DNA from: Labilithrix sp.
Lineage (GTDB): Bacteria > Myxococcota_A > Polyangia > Polyangiales > Polyangiaceae
Assembly: GCA_019637195.1 (NCBI GenBank)
Contig: JAHBWA010000044.1
Location: forward strand, 1-58,883
Direction of reading: 5' to 3'
Length of the DNA stretch: 58,883 bases
How positions within the stretch are numbered: the first letter of the stretch is position 1; every line of letters begins with the position of its first letter. The position numbers were made by a program, and so were the translations under genes. The notes beneath the pieces are model-generated. The model was not told where the DNA came from, ran no database searches, and saw only the letters and a program-made list of their open reading frames with translations. Below are positions 25,120 through 33,387 of the stretch, in pieces.

Positions 25120-26424
25120 ATGCCCCCCTCTCGCCCGGCTCTCGATCTCGCCCGCGCCTCACTCGCCTCCGCGCACGACAAGGTCGCTCGACTGGCGACG
25201 GTCGAACCGTATCTGATCGACCTCTCGCTCCGGGAGAACCCGGTCGGCGCGCGCGTCGGACAGACGCTCGCGGACAAGCTGAGCATCTTGCCTCGCATCC
25301 GGGAGTTCGGCTTCGAGAACGTCCTCCTCGGGACGCTCGACTACGCGATGCCCGACGAGCTCGAGGTCGATGACGACTTCATGATGTACCTCCGCGACCA
25401 CGGCATCGACATGACCGGCGGCTTCGCGTTCACCGACATCGGCATCGCGAGCCCCGACGGCGCCTTCGCGCCCTCCCCCTCCCAGCAGAAATTGAAGGCG
25501 TACGGCGTGCCCAACACGCTCCACGAGATCTACCTGAGCCCGGAGGGGATGAAGGGGCTCTACGACTTCGACGCGCTCCGCCGGAGCCTCCCGAAGTCGA
25601 TCGCCTGGCTCAACGAGAACATCCGAGGCGACCGCGGCGGCCGGCCTCGCATCCTGATCAACATCGTCGACGGCTGCGACGCCTTCGCCGAGAACGCGGA
25701 GCAGACGTTCGAGATCCTCAGCCTGCTCGCGAGCCAGCCGATCGAAGGCGTGAGCATCGAGGACGATCGCGGCACGTACATGCCGTTCCAGGTCGGCGCC
25801 TACGTCGCCGCGGCGCGGAGCCTCTTGCCGCCGCCGCTCAAGATCCTGGTCCACATGCACGCCGGGGGCGGCTTCGAGAACGCGTCGCTCATCGAATCGC
25901 TCCTGAACGGCGCCGACGGCGTCTGGGGCGGACTCCCGAAGCGCGCCGCGATCATCGGTCACGCCTCGCTCGGGGAGCTGATCGCGAACCTCGTCCGTGT
26001 CGGCAACCCACACATGAGCTCTTACCGCCTCGACCAGCTGCTACCCCTCGCGACCTCGCTCCAGGTCCTCGACGACGAGGCCCCCGTCCCGGAGGACCTG
26101 CCGATCCTCGGCGCGAACGCCTACCGCCTCACGCTCGATTTCTTCCGCCAGCGGCCGGGGCGGTTCATGGACCTCGTCCCCGAGGCGATCGGCGGGAGGT
26201 ACGGCTACCGGGTCTGTCCCCTGGTCAGCGACACGACCGTCCTCGCCGGCCGGCTGGCGGACGTCACGGGTCGCCCGGTTGAGACGTTTGTCCAGGAAGT
26301 CCTCCTTCAGATGATCCGCCTGATGCGCCGCGACCTTCGGGCGGGCGAGCGCATCGTGTACGATGATCCCCCGGAGCTGATGAAGCTGTACGTACGAGCG
26401 GGCGGAGCCGATGCCGAGCGATGA
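25120..26424 (+). CDS. DRE-TIM (HMGL-like/pyruvate carboxyltransferase superfamily) protein
   Basis: 434 residues. The metal site of the DRE-TIM metallolyase/Claisen-condensation superfamily is visible: 'LIDLSLRENP' (D34, R38, E39) and 'LVHMHAGGGFENASL' (H245, H247), in the order and spacing of HMG-CoA lyase, isopropylmalate synthase and relatives. 'GFENVLLGTLDYAMPDELEV' and 'GVSIEDDRGTYMPF' fill the barrel between. Substrate cannot be named; leucine-pathway or oxaloacetate-type partners are absent. The stop overlaps the next start by 14 bases, and that gene encodes a diguanylate cyclase, so both are probably one transcript and the enzyme may act in signalling-linked metabolism (inference). 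Confidence 0.8.
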   Translation: MPPSRPALDLARASLASAHDKVARLATVEPYLIDLSLRENPVGARVGQTLADKLSILPRIREFGFENVLLGTLDYAMPDELEVDDDFMMYLRDHGIDMTGGFAFTDIGIASPDGAFAPSPSQQKLKAYGVPNTLHEIYLSPEGMKGLYDFDALRRSLPKSIAWLNENIRGDRGGRPRILINIVDGCDAFAENAEQTFEILSLLASQPIEGVSIEDDRGTYMPFQVGAYVAAARSLLPPPLKILVHMHAGGGFENASLIESLLNGADGVWGGLPKRAAIIGHASLGELIANLVRVGNPHMSSYRLDQLLPLATSLQVLDDEAPVPEDLPILGANAYRLTLDFFRQRPGRFMDLVPEAIGGRYGYRVCPLVSDTTVLAGRLADVTGRPVETFVQEVLLQMIRLMRRDLRAGERIVYDDPPELMKLYVRAGGADAER

Positions 26425-27370
26425 CGCACCCAGCAGCAGCGGGCGCGCCGAGATCGAACCGGCGGTGTACAAGACACTGCTCGAGTCGACCAAGGCGATC
26501 CCGTGGAAGATCGACTGGAGCACGATGCGGTTCGCGTACATCGGACCGCAGATCGAGGAGCTCCTCGGCTGGACGCCCGAGAGCTGGGCGACGGTGCAAG
26601 ACTGGGCGGATCGAATGCACCCGGACGATCGGCAGTGGGTCGTCGACTTCTGCGTCGCGCAGTCGAAGGCCGGGGTCGATCACGAGGCCGACTACCGCGC
26701 GATGACGAAGGACGGCAGCTACGTCTGGCTCCGCGACGTCGTCCACGTCGTGCGGAATCCGGACGGGAGCGTCGAGTCGCTGATCGGCTTCATGTTCGAC
26801 ATCAGCGAGCGGAAGCGGACCGAGGAGCGCTTGATGGGCCTCCAGCGCGAGCTCGAGGACCTCTCGTTCAAGGACGGGCTCACCGGGGTCGGCAACCGGC
26901 GACGGTTCGACGCGGTGCTCGAGTCCGAGTGGGCCCTGGCCCGGGACGCGCAGCGTCCGCTCTCCCTCGTGATGATCGATATCGACTTCTTCAAGCAGTA
27001 CAACGACCGCTACGGCCACGTCCGCGGCGACGAGTGTCTCCAGCGCGTGGCCCAGACGCTCCGAAAGAACGCGACGCGCCCGCGCGACTTTCTCGCCCGC
27101 TACGGCGGCGAGGAGTTCGTCCTCGTGCTCCCCGACACCGACGCCGGGGGCGCGGCGCGCGTCGCCGCGCGCTGCCGCGAGGCGATCGCGACCGAGGCGA
27201 TCGCGCACGAGACGTCGATGGTCGCCCCACACGTCACCGTCAGCATCGGCGTCGGCACCACCGTCCCCGCGGCCGACGACGACGTGATGCGCTTCGTCGA
27301 AGAGGTCGACCGGCGGCTCTATTCGGCCAAGCAGCGCGGACGCAACATGGTGGTCGGACACCCGCTGTAG
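26411..27370 (+). CDS. PAS-GGDEF diguanylate cyclase
   Basis: 319 residues. A PAS domain (about 20-135; 'FAYIGPQIEELLGWTPESW' and the PAC segment 'DGSVESLIGFMFDISERKRT') leads through a short helix to a GGDEF domain: 'DGLTGVGNRRRFD', 'IDIDFFKQYNDRYGH' and the active-site loop GGEEF (232-236), which should make c-di-GMP from two GTP. An RxxD inhibitory site (RPRD, 223-226) lies five residues before it, so product inhibition is expected. No membrane segment, so the input is cytoplasmic, perhaps a metabolite of the upstream DRE-TIM enzyme. It starts inside the preceding gene and ends a two-gene unit. Confidence 0.93.
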   Translation: MPSDDAPSSSGRAEIEPAVYKTLLESTKAIPWKIDWSTMRFAYIGPQIEELLGWTPESWATVQDWADRMHPDDRQWVVDFCVAQSKAGVDHEADYRAMTKDGSYVWLRDVVHVVRNPDGSVESLIGFMFDISERKRTEERLMGLQRELEDLSFKDGLTGVGNRRRFDAVLESEWALARDAQRPLSLVMIDIDFFKQYNDRYGHVRGDECLQRVAQTLRKNATRPRDFLARYGGEEFVLVLPDTDAGGAARVAARCREAIATEAIAHETSMVAPHVTVSIGVGTTVPAADDDVMRFVEEVDRRLYSAKQRGRNMVVGHPL

Positions 27371-27557
27371 GCGCGCGTCGCGGACTACGGGCAGCTCCCC
27401 GCGCGGCACGGACGAGAATCGACGCGCCGCGCGGATCGGCGGGAGGGCCGTGTCGTAGCTACCGCTTGCACGCGACGGCTCCCCACCGGGTCTCTTCACT
27501 GATCGACTCGCACACCCACGCGATCGTTTGCCCGAGTCCGCCGAGATCCGAGGGCCT

Positions 27558-28412
27558 TCACGCGTCGATCGGCTTGCCCGGCTTCAGCTGCATCGTCCGG
27601 GCGATCTCCGCGTAGCCGCGTTCGCCGCGAACGAGGGACGCCTCGTCGGTGTGCACGGAGTAGAAACCCGTCACGAGCGGATGCGGGTGCTTGACCGCCG
27701 ACGCGATCGCGAACTCGACGTCGCCGTTGGCGACGACCTCGATCGGGGCTGAGCCATCCTCGAACACGACCATCTCGCGACGTAACGACTGTCCGTCGAC
27801 CACCAGCGCGCCCGTGGCGACTGCGAGCCACGCCACGTCGTGCTCCGCAGCAGGTCGGTACGTCCAGCGCTCGCCGTCCCGCAGCTGGACGCTCAGGTAC
27901 GTGACGGGCTCCCGGTACGCGATCGGGCTCTCCTTGCCGAGGTAGGTCCCGAGCAAGAGACGCGTGGCACCGTCGCGCGGGACCGAGGGATCGTCGACGT
28001 AGTCGCTGAACGCGGGCGCGAGCTCGAGGGGCGGCGGGAGCGCGATCCAGAGCTGGAATCCGCGCACCGCCTCGCCGCCCGCCGGGCCTCCACCGTGCCA
28101 CACGCCGCCGCCCGCCTGCATCCACTCGATACTGCGCGGCTCGAGAGTACCGGCCTTTCCCGTGGAGTCCGCGTAGTCGAGCGAGCCCTGCAGGAGCGTC
28201 GTGTGCGTGGCGATCCCCGAGTGCGGATGCACGGGGAGCCCCGCCTTCACCGGCCCCGGAAAATCGAAATAGTCGAGGAACACGAACGGCTTCACGAGCT
28301 CGCCGATGTCTCCGGGGCTCATCAGGCGCGTGATGGGACCTTCGCGGTGCCCCGACGTGCGATGAGCGATACGACGCGCCTTCCGGCTCGGAGCGATGTC
28401 TGCCATGACCAT
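27558..28412 (-). CDS. Pirin-family cupin protein
   Basis: 284 residues. The double-cupin pirin pattern is clear: 'PFVFLDYFDFPGPVKAGLPV', 'HPHSGIATHTTLLQGSLDY', 'DSTGKAGTLEPRSIEWMQAG', 'GVWHGG' and a C-terminal cupin with 'VTYLSVQLRDGERWTY'. Metal ligands H62, H64 and H106 are present, but the usual glutamate two residues after the third histidine is glycine (G108), so metal binding or quercetinase activity may be altered. It is divergent from a LysR-type regulator across 77 bases with an operator palindrome, the usual layout for a regulator and its target. Confidence 0.9.
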   Translation of the reverse strand: MVMADIAPSRKARRIAHRTSGHREGPITRLMSPGDIGELVKPFVFLDYFDFPGPVKAGLPVHPHSGIATHTTLLQGSLDYADSTGKAGTLEPRSIEWMQAGGGVWHGGGPAGGEAVRGFQLWIALPPPLELAPAFSDYVDDPSVPRDGATRLLLGTYLGKESPIAYREPVTYLSVQLRDGERWTYRPAAEHDVAWLAVATGALVVDGQSLRREMVVFEDGSAPIEVVANGDVEFAIASAVKHPHPLVTGFYSVHTDEASLVRGERGYAEIARTMQLKPGKPIDA

Positions 28413-28464
28413 GCTGAAGCATGTGTCTCGCGTGACCCCGAGAGAAGTACCTTGATGGCAAGCG

Positions 28465-28485
28465 TTGTTACCCCCAAGGTAACAA
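28465..28485. promoter_or_regulatory. Perfect palindromic operator for the LysR regulator
   Basis: TTGTTACC-N5-GGTAACAA: 8-bp arms without mismatch and the T-N11-A core of LysR-type binding sites. It ends 4 bases before the regulator's start codon and lies in the 77-base divergent region with the pirin gene, so one site could repress the regulator and control pirin. Confidence 0.75.
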
Positions 28486-28489
28486 TGTC

Positions 28490-29416
28490 ATGGACCTTCG
28501 ACACCTCCGCTACTTCGTCGCCGTCGCCGAGGAGCTCAACTTCACGAGGGCCGCTGCGCGCCTTCATGTGTCGCTCCCGCCGCTGAGCCGGCAGGTCCGG
28601 GACCTGGAGCGCGAGCTCGGTATCGACCTCCTCGTTCGCAGTACTCGGAGCGTCCGGCTCACCGAGGCGGGGAAGCTGTTCCAGCTGGAGGCGACCGCCA
28701 TCCTACGGCGCACGGACGAGGCCGTAGAGTCCATGCGAGCGCTGACACGGACGGAGCACCGTCGCGTTCGCGTCGGGTACGCGGCCTCCCCGACCATCGA
28801 GATCCTTCCGCGCGCGTTGCAGCGCTTCCACCGGATGAAGCCGCAGGCCTTCGTTCAGCTCCACGACATGTCGACGCAGGCGATGCTGCGCGGCCTGCGC
28901 GAGCGCACCCTGGACGTGGCGATGTTCGTCTCGCTGGCGCCGCAGGAGTTCGCGGGCTTCACGGTGGAGGAGATCGCGACGTACCCCATCCGCGTCGCGA
29001 TGCACCCGAAGCATCGCTTCACCCGCATGCAGAGCGTGCGACTGCGCGACCTCGCGGGGGAGGCGCTGGTGACGTTCTCCCGCGAGGACTACCCCGAAGT
29101 GCACCGGGGGCTCGCGAAGATCCTCGCGCCCTATACCCGATCGCCGAACGTGGTCGCCGAGTACGAGACGGCGGTGAGCCTCATCGCGGGCGTCGAGGCG
29201 GGACATGGCCTCGCGCTGCTCTCCGAGACGGCGGGCCGGCTGGCGGGTGAACGGCTGGTCTTCCGCGCCCTCGATCCGGAGCTGCCGCCGTTGCCCATCT
29301 CCGTCGCCTACCGGGCGGAGAAGGCGTCGTCGTCGACGCTCTGCTTCGTCGCCGCGGCAAAGGGCACGGAGCCGAAGGCCTCCAGGCGACGGCGACCACC
29401 GCTCGCCGTGCCGTAG
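28490..29416 (+). CDS. LysR-family transcriptional regulator
   Basis: 308 residues. N-terminal winged helix-turn-helix (1-60): 'MDLRHLRYFVAVAEELNFTR', 'AAARLHVSLPPLSRQVRDLE'. The effector-binding domain follows from about residue 88 ('RRVRVGYAASPTIEILPRAL', 'LDVAMFVSL', 'VEAGHGLALLSE'), typical of periplasmic-binding-protein-like LysR domains. The C-terminus has a basic tail (ASRRRRPPLAVP). A palindromic site overlaps its leader, so autoregulation and control of the divergent pirin gene are likely. The effector is unknown. Confidence 0.95.
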   Translation: MDLRHLRYFVAVAEELNFTRAAARLHVSLPPLSRQVRDLERELGIDLLVRSTRSVRLTEAGKLFQLEATAILRRTDEAVESMRALTRTEHRRVRVGYAASPTIEILPRALQRFHRMKPQAFVQLHDMSTQAMLRGLRERTLDVAMFVSLAPQEFAGFTVEEIATYPIRVAMHPKHRFTRMQSVRLRDLAGEALVTFSREDYPEVHRGLAKILAPYTRSPNVVAEYETAVSLIAGVEAGHGLALLSETAGRLAGERLVFRALDPELPPLPISVAYRAEKASSSTLCFVAAAKGTEPKASRRRRPPLAVP

Positions 29417-29457
29417 GCGCTCGGCCCTGGCCGGCACGACCTTCCCGGGCGCGCGGT

Positions 29458-30534
29458 CTACCTCGGAGGCGGCGCCCGGCCTTGCGCGCCCCCGCGGATC
29501 GACGACACGCGGCGCGCCGGTTCCGCGCGTGCGCGGAAGTAGTCCGCCAGCACCTCGCGGCCGACCTCGTTGCCCTTCATCCGCCACGTGACGTCGTTGG
29601 CGAGGACCACCGAGACGGCGACCTCGGGGGCGTTCGCCGGCGCGAAGCCGGCGAACCAGGAGTACATCCGCGCCGGCTTGTCGCCGATCAGCGTGCCGGT
29701 CTTCGCTGCGACGGCGACGCCGTCGAGGCTCGGCCGCTTTCCCTTGCGGAACACCTTCGCCGCCGTCCCGGATCGCGTCGTGATCGTCATCATCCGCGCG
29801 AGCTCCGCGGCCGTCTCCGCGCGCATCGCGCGCCCCGCCTCCACCCGCGCCGGGCTCTTCGTGCCGGTGTGGAGGCGGACGCGCGCGCCGCCGTTGGCGA
29901 TCGTCTGCACGGCGAAGAGCGCCCCGAGCGCCGACGTCCGTCCGTTCCAGAACCCGGCGGCCGCGCGCGCGAAGCCGAGGCGCTCGTCGGGGATCGTGAT
30001 CTTGGAGCGCCCGACGTCGCGATCGATCGGGACGACTCCGTCGAAGCCGAGGAGGGCGGCCTTGGTCTGGACCTCGTCCGGACGCGCGTGACGGACCGCG
30101 AGCTTCGCCACGGCGACGTTGATGCTGTGCCCCACCGCCGTCCGGAGCGGGACGCACGCGTCGCCCGGCCGCGGCTCCTCGCGGAGATCGCTCGCGTCGA
30201 TCGAATGCTCGCCGCCGGCGTAGCAGACGATCGAGCCGCCGCTGGCGTGCCCCGAGTCGAGCAGCGCCGAGACGGTGGCGAGCTTGAACACGCTCGCCAC
30301 CGGCGCGAACGCGGCGCCGACGCGGTCGCCGCCGCCGAGGCTCGCCCAGGCGAGGACGCGCCCGGTCTTCACGTCGCTCATCACGATAGCGCCTTCGTGC
30401 GGCGCGGCCGTGCGCAGCCACCGGGCGGCGCTCGCCTGGAGCCGCTCGTCGACCGACGGCACCTCCGCGCCCGCGCGGAGCGCGATCGTGAGGACCAGCC
30501 AGAACGCGGCGACCGTCGGGAGCGCGCGGAGCAT
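29458..30534 (-). CDS. Penicillin-binding protein, transpeptidase domain only
   Basis: 358 residues from the ATG at 30534, which gives a signal or anchor segment (MLRALPTVAAFWLVLTIALR). The three active-site motifs of a penicillin-binding transpeptidase are present in order: SVFK (S81-K84), SIN (137-139) and KTG (278-280). No pedestal or glycosyltransferase domain precedes them, so it is smaller than division PBPs such as FtsI (about 550-700 residues). It probably cross-links peptidoglycan in the periplasm, or belongs to the penicillin-binding-like sensor class. An alternative is a class D beta-lactamase relative, but the general layout favours a transpeptidase. Convergent with lysR, divergent from the next lipoprotein. 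Confidence 0.85.
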   Translation of the reverse strand: MLRALPTVAAFWLVLTIALRAGAEVPSVDERLQASAARWLRTAAPHEGAIVMSDVKTGRVLAWASLGGGDRVGAAFAPVASVFKLATVSALLDSGHASGGSIVCYAGGEHSIDASDLREEPRPGDACVPLRTAVGHSINVAVAKLAVRHARPDEVQTKAALLGFDGVVPIDRDVGRSKITIPDERLGFARAAAGFWNGRTSALGALFAVQTIANGGARVRLHTGTKSPARVEAGRAMRAETAAELARMMTITTRSGTAAKVFRKGKRPSLDGVAVAAKTGTLIGDKPARMYSWFAGFAPANAPEVAVSVVLANDVTWRMKGNEVGREVLADYFRARAEPARRVSSIRGGAQGRAPPPR

Positions 30535-30667
30535 CTCGTTTCGGTACGCGACGCTCCGAGAAAGGGGCAAGTTCTCCCGGTCGCCTTCGCCCTCGGTACG
30601 GATCCGAGTACACTTCCACGCCCGGCACGGCTGCGTTGCCTGTCGGTATGCGGAAAAGAAGCTCGTG

Positions 30668-31369
30668 ATGCGAACCCCGAACGCTCGTCCCGCGCGTGCA
30701 CGTTGCCTGGCATCGGTCCTCCTCACGACGCTCGCGCTCTGTGTGCTCGACGGCTGCGGAGGCGGCTCGGAGCTGGCGATCCGGGATGCCGGAGCGGATT
30801 CTTCTCCCAACGCGTCTTTCGACCCGGCGATCGAAGGTCCGGACGCCGCCGCACCTTCCTACGAGTCATCGGACTGCAAGCCCTGGAGCTCGGAAATCGT
30901 CGAGTCCCCACCTCCCGGCGCCCCTGCAGAGCCGAGCGAGCTCTGCGCCGCGCCCGCAGCGACGGTCTCGAGCAACCTGGCGACGCGAGTGACCTTGGCG
31001 AACTTCTCGCGAGCAACGTCCGAGGCGTTGGGCTTCGTCGCAGTGCCCACCGCACTCGAAGGAGCGATCGTCGGCATGCCAACGATCGCCGTCACCGAAG
31101 CGACGACCCAAGAGCTGTACGCGCTGACAGCGAGCGAGATGACCAAGGTCGAGGGCGGATACCGATTCCGCGCGACCTGGCCGAAGCCGCTTTATCGGAC
31201 GGGCAGCATCGACATGCTCGTCACCGCGACCCTCTCCATCGCCTGCAACGACGGCGGAACGAAGACGATCGAGTCCGTCATCAAGATGGCTCTTTGCGAA
31301 ACGGCATCCGCCCGACACGAGTGGGTCAGCTCGGGCGACGTCTGCCTCATGTGCACCGCACCGCACTGA
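30668..31369 (+). CDS. Hypothetical lipoprotein
   Basis: 233 residues from ATG 30668. Signal 'LASVLLTTLALCVLDGC' with the lipobox cysteine at residue 30, then an Asp/Ala/Pro linker. The mature domain is not recognised. It has 'SRATSEALGFVAVPTALEGA' and 'YRFRATWPKPLYRTGSIDML', suggesting a small strand-rich domain, with Cys at the end (CLMCTAPH) that may pair with an inner Cys. It ends before the stem-loop shared with ftsZ. Confidence 0.65.
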   Translation: MRTPNARPARARCLASVLLTTLALCVLDGCGGGSELAIRDAGADSSPNASFDPAIEGPDAAAPSYESSDCKPWSSEIVESPPPGAPAEPSELCAAPAATVSSNLATRVTLANFSRATSEALGFVAVPTALEGAIVGMPTIAVTEATTQELYALTASEMTKVEGGYRFRATWPKPLYRTGSIDMLVTATLSIACNDGGTKTIESVIKMALCETASARHEWVSSGDVCLMCTAPH

Positions 31370-31396
31370 CGCAAGCGCCGTAGCGCTCGAAACGCA

Positions 31397-31431
31397 ACGC
31401 CCGCGCGTCCGTCGAGCGGAGGCGCGGGCGT
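31397..31431. terminator. Bidirectional stem-loop between lipoprotein gene and ftsZ
   Basis: Perfect 10-bp stem ACGCCCGCGC / GCGCGGGCGT with a 15-base loop, in the 93 bases between two convergent stops. Symmetric, so it could serve both genes. Confidence 0.55.
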
Positions 31432-31462
31432 GGACGGGCTCGGCCGGGGCCGACGGCGCGGG

Positions 31463-32779
31463 CTACTGGTTCTTGCGCTGGAACGCGGGGACGTCCCAGT
31501 CGGTGTCGAACGCGGGGAAGCTCGAGCCGCGCTCGCGGACCGGGATGCGGCCGCTCGCGGCGGCGACGCGCTGCTCGTGACCGACCTCGCGGCTGACCGG
31601 CGCGGCCTGCTGGACGCGGCGGTTCGAGAACGCCGGCGCGTCGTGGCGCATCGACGGCTGGCTCGCGAAGACGGGCTGGACGTGCTGGCGCGAGACGCTC
31701 TCCGAGGGCGCCCGGAACATCTGCTGCGGCGCCTGCATCGAGGGCACCGTCGCCGGGCCGGCCGTCGGGATCTGGAGGCGCGCCGCCTGGTCGAGGCCCG
31801 CCATGCGCTCCGCGATGTCGAAGCCCGTCGCGATGACCGTGACCTTGACGTTCTCGCCGAGCTGCTCGTCGATGCTCGCGCCGAAGATGATGTTCGCGTC
31901 CTCGTGCGCCTGCTCCTGGACGAGGCTCGCGGCCTCCTGGATCTCGCGCATCTTTAGGTCGGAGCCGCCGACGATGTTGATGAGCACGCCGGTCGCGCCG
32001 TCGACGGAGATGTCGTCGAGCAGCGGCGAGGAGACGGCCATCTCGGCGGCGAGGCGCGCGCGGTTCTGGCCCTTCGCGATGCCGGTGCCCATGAGCGCGC
32101 GGCCCATGCTGTTCATGACGGTCTTCACGTCGGCGAAGTCGACGTTGACGATGCCGTTCTGCGTGATGAGGTCGCTGATGCCCTTGACGGCCTGGTAGAG
32201 CACCTCGTCCGCCTTGCGGAACGCGTCGACGAACGACAGGTCGTCCTCGCCGAGCATCAGGAGCTTCTGGTTCGGGATCGTGATCAGCGTGTCGACCGTC
32301 TCGGCGAGCTGCTGGAGGCCGAGCTCCGCGCGGCGCGAGCGCTGGCGGCCCTCGAAGAGGAAGGGCTTGGTGACCACGCCGACCGTCAGCGCGCCTTCTT
32401 CACGCGCGAGCTGCGCGATGACGGGCGCCGCGCCGGTGCCGGTGCCGCCGCCCATGCCGGCGGTGATGAAGACCATGTCGGCGCCGCTGATGAGCTCCTT
32501 GATGCGCGCGTGGTCCTCCATCGCCGCCTTGCGGCCGCGCTCGGGATCCGCGCCGGCGCCGAGGCCGCGCGTGACCGCGTTGCCGATGTTCAGGCGCGTG
32601 GGGGCGGCGTTGTTGTTCAGCGCCTGCGCGTCGGTGTTCACGACGATGAACTCCACGCCCTCGAGGCCGAAGTTGATCATCGTGTTGACCGCGTTGCCGC
32701 CGGAGCCGCCGCAGCCGATCACCTTGATGCGCGCCTGGTACTCCTGCTGCTCGTCCGCGAACTCGATGGAAAACGTCAT
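31463..32779 (-). CDS. ftsZ: Cell division protein FtsZ
   Basis: 438 residues. The tubulin-like GTPase that forms the division ring at midcell. The GTP-binding signature GGGTGTG is at 110-116, 'IGCGGSGGNAVNTMI' near the start, and the T7 catalytic loop 'NVDFADVK' at 212-219. A variable Gln/Pro/Ser-rich linker (about 325-425) leads to the conserved C-terminal peptide 'DWDVPAFQRKNQ', the docking site for FtsA and other partners. Start ATG follows GGGAGG at good spacing. In most bacteria it directly follows ftsA; here two lipoprotein genes and a 608-base leader lie between, so it has its own promoter region. Confidence 0.98.
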   Translation of the reverse strand: MTFSIEFADEQQEYQARIKVIGCGGSGGNAVNTMINFGLEGVEFIVVNTDAQALNNNAAPTRLNIGNAVTRGLGAGADPERGRKAAMEDHARIKELISGADMVFITAGMGGGTGTGAAPVIAQLAREEGALTVGVVTKPFLFEGRQRSRRAELGLQQLAETVDTLITIPNQKLLMLGEDDLSFVDAFRKADEVLYQAVKGISDLITQNGIVNVDFADVKTVMNSMGRALMGTGIAKGQNRARLAAEMAVSSPLLDDISVDGATGVLINIVGGSDLKMREIQEAASLVQEQAHEDANIIFGASIDEQLGENVKVTVIATGFDIAERMAGLDQAARLQIPTAGPATVPSMQAPQQMFRAPSESVSRQHVQPVFASQPSMRHDAPAFSNRRVQQAAPVSREVGHEQRVAAASGRIPVRERGSSFPAFDTDWDVPAFQRKNQ

Positions 32780-32887
32780 GACGCATGCCTCCCGGGGCCG
32801 GACTCCCGTGTCGTCGGGGTACCGCCTTGGTTTCGTCGAGCGATCCTCCGGGGCCTCTTCCTCGGGATCGCGCTGAGCACTCTCGCT

Positions 32888-32950
32888 TCAGCCCCACGCG
32901 TACGTGAAGCGCGTGAACCGGGCTTCGGCGACCGAAGCCATCGTGCTCAC
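32888..32950 (-). CDS. Possible 20-codon leader ORF upstream of ftsZ, similar to the start of ftsA
   Basis: GTG-initiated ORF of 20 codons (MSTMASVAEARF...). Its first six codons match the start of ftsA (MSTVAS in the protein; GTGAGCACG and GCTTCG in DNA). It lies 108 bases before ftsZ within a copy of the ftsA promoter region. It may be a translated leader or only a relic of duplication. Confidence 0.4.
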   Translation of the reverse strand: MSTMASVAEARFTRFTYAWG

Positions 32951-32998
32951 GCTTCGACGGTTCGCATGCTTCGAGGGCGAGGGCCAAATAAGTGACGC
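32933..32998 (-). promoter_or_regulatory. ftsZ upstream element, copy of the ftsA promoter region
   Basis: Aligned with 37358-37423 it shares CGTGCTCAC, CGACGGTTC, CATG and GGCCAAAT with AGTG close behind, about three quarters of positions by eye. On the coding strand it contains TTATTTGG, a possible -10 region, followed by a 40-base leader to the short ORF. Confidence 0.6.
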
Positions 32999-33387
32999 GC
33001 GCGCGAACGAAATTTCTTTCGCCGCGCGCGGGGCCGCGTCGCGAGTCGAGCTGACGAAGGGGGTAAGCGTGAAGAAGCGAAGCCGACTGGACCGTGACGC
33101 GCGCCCTCGCCCCCGGCACGGGAGCGAGCGCCGCCTTTTCACGGCCCGCCGTAAGGTGTCACGCTAGACTCGCCAATGTAGGTCAATGTGGCCAACATTT
33201 GGACGGCAGCCCACCGTCCGCGCCCTCGTCCCAGGACCGAGAGGTGGCCGTTCGCAGTGGGCGTGTGCTCCCTCGCGCGCCCAGACGTCGTGTGGACCAC
33301 GTGGCCCTCCGTGACCGTGACGCGTCGACGCCCGCGCCCGTCGCGAGCCCCTCGAGCCCGCGACGATGCGCCGGACACGCCAGGCGA
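32951..33387. other. Remaining leader region upstream of ftsZ
   Basis: Part of a 608-base gene-free stretch. It includes an AT-richer patch around 33168-33205 in which ACATTG occurs twice ten bases apart on the minus strand (possible activator sites). The rest is GC-rich without a recognisable gene. Confidence 0.4.

Noticed and set aside
29458..30534. Class D beta-lactamase
   Set aside because: SxxK, SxN and KTG are shared, but no typical beta-lactamase surroundings were recognised, so a transpeptidase is the safer call.
33165..33205. Operator in the AT-richer patch with two ACATTG boxes
   Set aside because: The boxes are short and the inverted repeat is imperfect; noted in the intergenic entry but not claimed as a site.
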